Source: Turnera subulata
Taxonomy: Eukaryota; Streptophyta; Magnoliopsida; Malpighiales; Passifloraceae
Assembly: GCA_028386065.3 (NCBI GenBank)
Contig: JAKUCV010004443.1
Coordinates: 72,488-136,487, forward strand
DNA length: 64,000 nucleotides
Reading direction: 5' to 3'
Below are positions 55,648 through 64,000 of this stretch, in pieces. The notes beneath the pieces are model-generated. The model did not search any database. It had not been told where the DNA came from and saw only the letters and a list, made by a program, of their open reading frames with translations. Positions within the stretch are counted from its first letter, which is position 1. The number at the start of each line of letters is the position of its first letter. A program made the position numbers and the translations under genes.

Positions 55648-58389
55648 TGTAACAGTCCGGGTAAATTTTTGATTTTTTCCGGGACTGTAGAAATTGTTTT
55701 ACCGTGATTTACTGTTGAATTAATCTTGGGTAATTAATTCAAGGTAAATCGGGAGTCGTTTTTCGAAACCGAGACTTTTCCCGCGCTCGTGAATTTTCCG
55801 TAGATTTTTTTTTGGAACTAAGTTAGTATTTTTCGGGTTTCGGAATTTCTCGGAAAATCACACCGGAAAATAACTAAGGAGGTATCAGTTATTTTCTGGT
55901 CCGGATCGGATTCGCCCGTAATGCAGACGAATTGCATTATTTGTGTTTCACATGGAAAATAGTAAGAAAAAGTTTATAAAAGAAGAAATCAGCAGCCGGT
56001 GGAGAAAGGAGAGAAAGAGAGGAAGAGAAGAAGAAAAAAAAAGAGAAGAGAAAAAGAAAGAAAAAGAGAGAAAAGAAAAAGAGAGAAAAGAAAAAAAAGA
56101 GAAAAAAAATGAAAGAGAAAAAAAAATAAAAGCAAGAAAAAAAATAGAAACAGAGAAAAAAAAAAGAAAATCAGAAGAATTAGGAAAAAGAAAGAAAATA
56201 CAGAAAAATACAAGAAAAAGAAAAAAAAAAGAGGGAGTGAACTGTTCACTGTCACCCCGGCCGAGCCTCCACTGTACACGCGACGGAGTTCCCGGCCTCA
56301 TCTCGCCGCACCACCGCCTCTGTCGGAGTCGCCAGGCCATGGCGACCTCGAAGCCGTCACTTCCGCCCGTTCCCGCCGCGTGACGCGCCTCCCACGACCT
56401 TTGACCCGCCGGAAGATCCGACGGATCCAGCTGCCTCGCGTCTCCCGCTTCCTGCCGGCGTTACAGAGCCAGCTTTCCGCCGCCCCCGCGCCGCTCGTGC
56501 CGCCCAGATGTCGAGGTGGTGCTCGCGTCCTTCCTCGCGCCTTCCACCGCCGTCTCAGCCGCTCAACCCGGAGGTAAGACCCGTAATCTCGCTTGGATCC
56601 GTTCGTGGAAACGGGTCGCCGTCTGTGGGTTGGATTTGGTGAATGGGCTGTATAGTGTTGGGCCGGGTCCTGGGCGCGGGCCTGCTGCCTTGGGTCTGGG
56701 CCGACACTATTCACGGCCCAGTCCGTTATTAATTAAAAAAAACAAACAAATTATATATATACTTTTATTAATATTCTGGAATTCAATTTTGGAAAAAAAA
56801 TTATATATATTTTGATAAAATTATGGAAAATTTAATTCTGTTATTTTCAGGAAAATATAAATATAATTACTTTGATAAATAATTAAGTTTTGTTTTGGAA
56901 ACTATTAATAATTGGAAAGATATATATATACTTTAGAAATAATTTCTGGAAAATTTAATTTGTATATTATTTCGTTTGGAAAATTATGATTATGGTATAT
57001 GTGTATAAATATGTATTTGGAAAATTAAAGTTAATTATATTTGGTGTTGGAAAATTAAACTGTATATATATTTAGAAAAGATAAATATTATAATTATTTT
57101 CTAGAAATTATAAATAGCTTATTATTTTTCTGGAAAAATTATGGAGTTTATTATTTTGGAAATTATGGTTATTTTATGAAAATATATTTTGGAAAAGAGT
57201 TTTAATTAAAGTATAGTACCGAAATTATATTCGGATATACGTATGGATAAATATTTTCGGTAAAAGATAATAATATCGAGTGAGAACCGGGATGGGTATA
57301 TTTCGTAATTTGGGCATCATAGTATACCGATTATGTGCATTTATGTGAGTATGTGTTGTTTTGATGAATAGGTTATGATATCGGGCAGTTTCCCGAGGAG
57401 CCGGCGTCAGACCGGTCATAGTTTCCGAAGTTGAGTAATCGGGCAAGGTGAGGATGGATTTCCTTCAATATGTGCCTTATTACTCGGTTATTGTGTTTGG
57501 TGTTGTTGCATTGTTGGATGCTGTGCTTTTGTTGTGTTTTGGCTCGGGATGTCTATCCCGGTGCTTGCTTGGTATTTTTGGGATGTTTATCCCCGTATCG
57601 AATTTCTGTGTCTTTTGGATTAAGTATAACGGATTAATAATGAATTGTGTTGAGGATGTCGATCCTCGGTATTTTGGTTAGGGATGTCGATCCCTGAGTT
57701 TGGTTTTAATGATGATATAATTGTCGCGTGGTAAGTAGAGGTACGACCGGATGGTTAGAGACTGTTTGTGGTGCCATGATCTGGGTTACTTGTGATGGGC
57801 ATGTTGATGCCGGTTTGATTTGGATGTTGATCCCTGAGTTTGATATTGGGATGTTGATTCCGTGTTCTTTTTGATCTGGCACCAGGAACAGGTTGATAAC
57901 CTGGTACGACCCTAGCTTATCCGTGACGGGGCCCGGAAAGATAAAATTGGAAATTGGTTTTATTTGAGTCTTTGGGTTTGACTGTTGTTTTTGGACTTTG
58001 AGTAATTTTAGTGTCCATATTGATCGTCTTTCCATTGTCGTGAGCACTTCGGACTCACCCCTCACCTGCGGGCTTTCATCCCGTAGGATGAGTTGTTCAT
58101 TGTACAGGTTGATGCATTCCAGACAGGCTGTGACGTTTCCCTTGGACGGGCTTGAATCCATAGTTTGCATGTGTCGCATACAGTGTTAGTGAGTTTAAGT
58201 CTTCCGCTGTGCACTGTTGTTATATTTATTGGGCCAATGGGCCGGTATTATTATTTACGATGTTTACTATTTTGGGCCGTTGGGCCGAGATATTCTTTTA
58301 TACACTGTATGCTGGGCCTTGATTGGCCGGGTCGTCACAGTTTCGGCCTGTATTTACTGTGTACGGTAAATTCGGGTCGGGGCGTCTCA
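55648..58389 (+). mobile_element. Gypsy-like solo LTR F (uninterrupted copy)
   Basis: The cleanest family member: 2742 bp, TGTAACAGTCC to GGGGCGTCTCA, with GAAAG at 55643-55647 and 58390-58394. Layout: terminal inverted repeat around the first 40 bases, purine-rich tract (about 55960-56243), CpG-rich segment (56245-56720) with a GAGGTAAGA donor-like site, AT-rich middle, GGGATGTCGATCCC-type repeats (57545-57850), and the conserved CACTTCGGACTCACCCC box (about 58040). No coding domain and no internal LTR pair. Confidence 0.88.
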
Positions 58390-58639
58390 GAAAGACTATT
58401 TATCATAAAAAAATTTGATACGGTAAAATATAAAAGGAATAAAATCTTAATTCTAAACCATCCACAAACCCGAAAAAGCTTGGAACTTTGAAGGGGTTTC
58501 TCGGACGAGAAACTTCTTGAAAAAAAACCTTTTTGAGAAACTTCCAGGAATTTCATTTTATGACAGTTTCTCAAAAGTTGAAACCAATAGATAGTCATAT
58601 ATGCAGTAACTTACTTTTCGACCTTTTTTTTTGTGAATG

Positions 58640-59800
58640 ATTTACTTTTCGACTACAATAATCCTATATGTCACAACCTACATCATCCATGAAATTGTTG
58701 GGGGTGATGTGGCATCCTATATGCCATTTTATGTATCTAAAAATTTAAAATTAACTAGATATATATTTTAATATTTTTATTTTGGAAGCTAAAAAAAAAG
58801 CCATAACTCTATCCAGTCATCAATCTATTATCATTATGTGGATTAGATTGCATTTTAAAACTAAACCCTTATCCATTTTGTCCGTTCCCATCATCAATAC
58901 TTTTATTTTCACAAAGTTTGAGAAAGAAAAACCCTAACATATCTCCTTGGAGTGTTAATTTCACTTCAAATTATTTTTCCTTAAACCTTTGATCTCTCTA
59001 CAGATTCTTTGATTATTTGATTTTTTTTCATCTTTATAAATTTTTTAGATCTGTGATTAGAGTGATTATTTCTGGAGGAAGATAATAATCAAATCTCAAT
59101 ACTCAATCGTTTATTTTTATTTTCTATCCTTCTTCCTTGTTGTTTTCAAATAGTTTTGATCAAATAGGAAGGAAGTCCACATGTGTTACCAGGTTTTGGA
59201 CAAGACAAGATATGGTGTAAGGTCTCCTCTAGCAACTGGGTTATTCGATCAACCCCCTTTATACTGTGATCTATTAATATATAGAATTTAGAACAGATTA
59301 ATTTATGTTTCAGTGATTGTATGCCATGAAGCAACAAACAGAGGGAAGACGAACTATTAGCGATTTATAAATAAACACGTTTGAGCGATTGTAAAAGGCT
59401 TTAAAAAAACAGAAACAAGAAAAAGAGGAGAAGAATTAAGAAGAAATTAGAAATAATCTCTCTAATCTTAGCGAAGATAGAATTAACACTCCGGCCGCTC
59501 AAGATACAAGAAGATATGCTAGGGTTTTTCTTTCTCAAACTTTCCGAAAATAAAAGTAAAAGTATTGATGATGGGAACGGAAAAAATGAATTAGGTTTAG
59601 TTTTGCCTTCCCATTCTTAGCTTCCAAAATAAAAAATATATAAATATATAGATATTAAAATAATATCAAATTAACTTTAAATTTTTAGACATAAGATGAC
59701 ATGTAGGATGCCACATTACCTTTGAAATTTTGAGGGTTGATATTTTTTTTGATGAAAATTCAGAGTTGATATAAGTAGTGGCATATAACATTATTGTTAA
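58640..59800. mobile_element. Foldback element with about 300-bp arms
   Basis: Two inverted arms flank about 500 bp. The left arm (about 58650-58995) carries GTGGCATCCTA, ATTTTGGAAGCTAA, GTTCCCATCATCAATAC and AAACCCTAACATATCT. The right arm (about 59480-59790) carries the complements in reverse order. The centre has no gene. This resembles a Mutator-type or other foldback transposon. It ends about 80 bp before the promoter block of CFA copy 3. Confidence 0.7.
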
Positions 59801-59870
59801 AATAAAAATCTAATAATTCAGATGGGTTAGATCAACTGGTTGGAGTTGTTTTAGCTTAACCAAGGGATCT

Positions 59871-59897
59871 CATTCTGGGGCTATATATATTGCATGC
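59871..59897 (+). promoter_or_regulatory. TATA/RY promoter block of CFA copy 3
   Basis: GGGGCTATATATATTGCATGC about 100 bp before the ATG at 59992. It matches the block before copy 2. Confidence 0.55.
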
Positions 59898-59991
59898 ACG
59901 AGACGGGTATCCCAAACTGCAACTTAAAGAAAAAAACTGATCATCTCTAGCTTTACTCACCCCCCATCAGCAATTCATCAAAAGATTATTA

Positions 59992-62900
59992 ATGGAGATT
60001 TCTTGGTTAGAATCTTGGGCCCGCCATTTCATTACCAGATTCCTTGGACGACATATTTCTACCGGCTGTTTAATGTGAGTTCACTCCTCCTCAATCATAA
60101 CCAATTCATTCGGTTTCTTCACACATAAATTATATATATTATTGTTTTAGCTAGCTTGTACAACTTACATATGGCTGGTTATCATTAGTCTCATGTTGTT
60201 ATAAGTCATTTTTTAAAATAAAAAATAGATCGTAAAGGTGGACATGTCTATCTTAGATATTGATTAATGTGGTGATGAACAGTTTACAGGAAGAAGAAGG
60301 CGGGGAGACATTCACATTCCAGGGGATTAATACTTCTAAATGTTCCCTACGAGTTATCCTCAGAGTTCACAATCCCCAGTTCTACTGGAAGGTATCCGCG
60401 CTTTCCTTCCTTCTCTTTCTCTTTGTTTCTTTTCTTTGGATATCCCTCTTGGATAGGACTACCTGGCATATTGCTAACAAATCACTGAAAATAGTAACGT
60501 CGCCAATCTACCCAAAAAGAGAAAAGGATTTTACTTTTCATTGGAGAAGTGAGATACAAAAATATTATAAATAACATTCTTAAAAAAATAATCATATAAT
60601 TAAGAAGTGGTTCTGCAACTTCTTTAAAGATAACTGTCCGCAGAATTTTCTGTATAAAAATTCGATTCATACCCTTTTGCATTAATGTTTGCATCTTATT
60701 GTAGCATACATAACTCACGGCCATTGACAAGTATTGTAAACTTTCTTTTTGTCAGGTCATGACAAGGGGTGATGTAGGCTTTGCAGATGCATATATTGAC
60801 GGAGATTGTTCCCTTGAAGACAAAGATGATGGTCTGCTAAACTTTTTTATGGTGAGATGCATGCACACTTTCTTAGTACCTATAACAAATTAATTAATAA
60901 TTCCATTTTCTCTTAACTTGTAATTTTAATCGAGCAACATTGAATTTCAGCTCATAGTTGCCAATAGAGAAGCAAATAAGTCCGTCACAAAAGTGAAGAA
61001 GACAAGGTATACATATTACATATAAATGGCTAGCCAGTGGACTTCAAGGATTTGATTTGAGCCAAAGTTCTTTCTGCAGTCATCATAGTATTTGTACTTA
61101 ATTTGTTGGCTCAGGTGGACACCAATGTTTCCCACAGCTCTTATCTCATCTTCCAAACTTTTCTTGAAGCATGTAATGAGGCAGAATTCTCTGACGCAAG
61201 CTCGCAGGAATATCTCTCGGCATTATGACTTGGTATGCAAAATCCAATGCTTTTTTTTTTAATTTTTCCTTTTTTTGTTACAGAACATGAGAATTTTTAT
61301 TGATTAAAAAAGGTTAGTACAGTAAAATGTTGTGATAAAGGGCGTACGTATATTGAATTATACCAACATTAGGTTACTTCAAGTGGTCCCTATATTCTTG
61401 AGTTCAAATTTTGTGAATCAACAAATTTAGTTTTGTTGGGATTAGACACAAGCGGTTAAAATAAATAGGATGACATTTATCAATAATAAAGGGATAAGAA
61501 AATATAAAAAATGACATCAGGAGACCAATTTTATCAATTTAGAATAGCACAGGACCAATTATATATCTTTTAATGACTTGTCAAAGTTTTGGCACATCAT
61601 AAAACTGGGAATGTTGTCAACCAATTTTTTTTTTTTCAAACACAATCTGTGCGGATAAAGATGTACTAATAGTAAAAAAATAGATACATCAAAAAGGCTG
61701 GAAGCTCATAAATTTTGTATAATCATCTCAATGCAGGAACCACAGATCTATTTAATCATCTCAATGCAGGGACCAAAAATGTACCTATCCTTTATTAGAC
61801 GTTTCAGTTTATACATATAATCATCTTCTTTTTTTTGGGTACGAATATATATAATCATCTTAAAACCAAAAATGTATTTATTCCTAATCAAAACGGTTAA
61901 ATGGCTTATAATTGACAGCTGTGGCCTGTGGGATTTGAACCCAAGCCTAAATAAATCTGTTGCCTTAGACACTCGGTCAAACTGTAATTAATATATGTGA
62001 TTTTCTTTGATTATCCTCTAATATAGTAATTGGAGAAATTGTCTGTTTCAAACTTTTCAGTCCCTCTAGTTTCTCCCAGCCATATTTATATTACTTCAAA
62101 ATTGCAAAGACATGTGACAAGTTGAAGATCTAATTAAATAAAAGCATAGGAAAAATTTAATATAAGAATTCATCCCAACTTACCGTATAGGCATCATGAC
62201 CTGTATGGTCCCTTCCACAACCACCAACCAACTGTTCATTCAAATTCTGAGTTTTTTTTTTTTAATGCTAAGTAAAATTTTGAGTTATATATCCTTCTTG
62301 CTATATATTTGTCCCCCCTCTAAATTTCAGTACTTACGAAAAGCTAATTCGAGTGAAGAATTTCTTTTATAATATCAAAAAGTTAGGCTAGTTTTCTTTT
62401 CCGTGACATTTTTTATTGGGTATCTCTCATGTAACATTTTGGTAGAAAGAACATGGAACGAACTATATGTTAGCTTTATTCAATACATCTGTAATGAGTT
62501 AATCTACAGATTACAATGTTATTCTATAAATTACAATGTCGAGAAAAAGGATGTATAAATTACAACGAATAAGTATATATTTACAATAGAAACTGTTCTA
62601 GGCTTCTAGCATAAAAAAGAAAAAAATGAATAAGTATATAATTTTAAATAGAAAATTCCAATATGTAGTTATATACTTCTATATATATAGAATTTTTGTT
62701 CTTTTGTTACTTAATAAGTGCGGCGGTATTTGGTTACATTTTTTTTTCTCGTATACATGGATTTGTAGTTATTTCATTTCAGCGCAGGATGATAAAGGCA
62801 TTAAATGGATGAACCAAGTAGAAGAGTAGTAATTCAATTTTTGTTCTGTTTTTCTAGAGCAATGAGGTTTTTGCTATGTTCATGGATGAAACAATGACAT

Positions 62901-64000
62901 ACTCTTGTGCACTGTTCAAGGTAAGGAACACAATCCCTCAATATCCTTACATTCTCATGCATCGTTGCACTGTCTATAACGTTACAGACTTTTCAGTGTA
63001 ATTTTTTTCAGGAAGGAGATGAAGACTTAAAAGTAGCACAGAATAGGAAAATTTCTGTTCTGATTGGAAAAGTATGCCTTTGTCTTGTACCACTCGCGTT
63101 TTCCGTTTTTCTTTTCCTTTTTGTAAGGCTTTTTGACACAATTTTACGGAAAAGGTTCTTGCAGTTTATGCTTCCGTTCATTCATTGTTGACCAATTGCA
63201 GGCAAGAATTGATAGTAAGCAAGAAGTTCTTGAAATGGGTTGCGGATGGGGAAGTTTCGCCATTGAAGTTGTTAAACAGACTGGATGCAAATACACTGGC
63301 ATCACTCTGTCCAAGGAACAACTGAAATTTGCAGAAGCCAAAGCCAAGGAAGCTGGCCTCCAGGTATGTATGTATATCAGGATTGAATGTAATTGAGGGT
63401 CAAGAGTAGGACAATATCTGGTTTTCATTAAGCTGAAATGGACTTCTTTACTTTCCTGATTCGAAAGTGATTCTTTTATGATCAGGATCGCATCAGATTT
63501 CTGCTATGTGACTACAGAGAGTTGCCTGACACAAAAAAATATGACAGAATCATAGCTTGGCAAGTATTGCAATACCAGATACATTATTCTTGTTGGAATA
63601 GTGTTGCCCATTCCAATCCCACATCTTGGAGAAAGTGCTTGTGGGGGGTTTTGTTTTGCTATAAATAGAACTCCCCCTTGCCTTAGAAATCCATCCCAAA
63701 AACATTAGAGTACATTGTATCCTAACAATTGTACTAAATACTCTTCCTCTCCTATAAAAAGAGCAGTGCTCTGGAGACGTAGGCATAATTGGCCGAACTC
63801 TGTTAACAATTTTAGTGTGTTCTTTCTTTTATTATTCCGCCTTTAATTTCCGCATTTATTTAGTATTCAATATTGGCCGGCTAAGCCGCCTTATCTCTTT
63901 GTTGGCCGGCTAAGCCGCCTTATTTCTTTGTTGGCTGGCAAAGCCGCCTTGCTTCATTTGTTGGCCGGCTAAGCCGCCTTTTGTCGGGTGAAGTTGTGAA
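59992..64000 (+). CDS. Cyclopropane-fatty-acid synthase-like, copy 3 (partial)
   Basis: Nine exons are in the window: 59992-60074, 60283-60391, 60756-60851, 60951-61006, 61115-61232, 62858-62920, 63012-63071, 63202-63363, 63486-63559; the rest lies beyond the right edge. The 273 codons are open. Features include WARHFITRFLGRHIST, DVGFADAYIDGD, QARRNISRHYDL, the SAM motif VLEMGCGWG and GCKYTGITLS. Two differences from copy 1 stand out: exon 2 has one extra Glu codon, and exon 5 lacks six bases, removing Gly-Trp from the conserved RGWWTP motif. Intron 9 again begins GC. An LTR element begins 31 bp into intron 9. Function may be retained if the last exons are intact. Confidence 0.82.
61913..61985 (-). 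pseudogene. tRNA-Leu pseudogene or tRNA-derived fragment
   Basis: On the minus strand the sequence reads AGTTTGACCGAGTG, TCTAAGG, CAGATTTA, and then GGGTTCAAATCCCAC with ACAGCTGTCA, the pattern of plant tRNA-Leu (A box, anticodon region, T arm, acceptor end). The variable arm is missing and four extra bases interrupt the acceptor side, so it cannot fold normally. It lies in intron 5 of CFA copy 3. Confidence 0.65.
63591..64000 (+). repeat. LTR start of an element in intron 9 of CFA copy 3
   Basis: TGTTGGAATAGTGTTGCCC at 63591 is a typical plant Copia LTR start. A TATAAATAG box lies at about 63660 and a second TATAAAAAG near 63756. The end is outside the window. A four-unit tandem repeat occupies its right part. 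Confidence 0.6.
63873..63980 (+). repeat. 29-30 bp tandem repeat (4 units)
   Basis: Units start at 63873, 63902, 63931 and 63961 with the core TTGGCCGGCTAAGCCGCCTT. The third unit has two substitutions. The core is itself partly self-complementary (GGCCGGC, GCCGCC). Confidence 0.85.

Overview
This window is nuclear DNA from a flowering plant, most likely a eudicot. The evidence is AT-rich intergenic DNA, short-exon genes with GT-AG introns, Copia and Gypsy LTR elements, plant-type LINEs with a zf-RVT plus RNase H tail, MITEs and a 502-base scaffolding gap. I cannot name the species. About two thirds of the window can be assigned to transposable elements.

The only recognisable host gene family is a dispersed tandem array of three cyclopropane-fatty-acid synthase (CFA synthase-like) genes. 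Copy 1 is at 10664-14041 (+). Copy 2 starts at 30819 and ends at 35672. Copy 3 starts at 59992 (+) and runs off the right edge. All three share the same exon structure (14 exons where complete), the same start region and a GC-AG intron. Each carries a lesion: copy 1 has lost the donor of intron 11, copy 2 has exons 5 (part) to 12 inverted in place, and copy 3 lacks two codons of a conserved motif and has an LTR inserted in intron 9. None shows the N-terminal FAD oxidase half that plant enzymes of this family usually carry.

The space between the genes is filled with nested elements. At 4149-8795 and 43037-51690 there are stacks of long TG...CA units with 5-bp target duplications, which look like solo LTRs of one Gypsy-like family (one inside another, and one inside another inside a third). 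A sixth copy lies alone at 55648-58389. A LINE at 16690-27022 is split by an 8.8-kb LTR element (18034-26810, minus strand, TSD GGTTA). That element has a SIRE-like gag and a 'plant transposon protein' ORF but no pol. It also carries an antisense gene-like unit on the plus strand. At 35963-39804 a second, small LTR family forms a three-LTR, two-body tandem and carries a captured DEK_C-like domain.

The most striking signal is a 12-bp palindrome, AACATCGATGTT, arranged in pairs. In the LTRs of the 8.8-kb element there are nine pairs; the two members of each start 21 bp apart, and successive pairs mostly start about 74 bp apart. The palindrome pairs also occur in the internal region of that element. 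They occur again, with 19-20 bp pairing and a 72-74 bp period, in the unrelated-looking LTRs of the DEK_C element. Other LTRs in the window carry different short inverted-repeat arrays, such as GGATAT/ATATCC hairpins.
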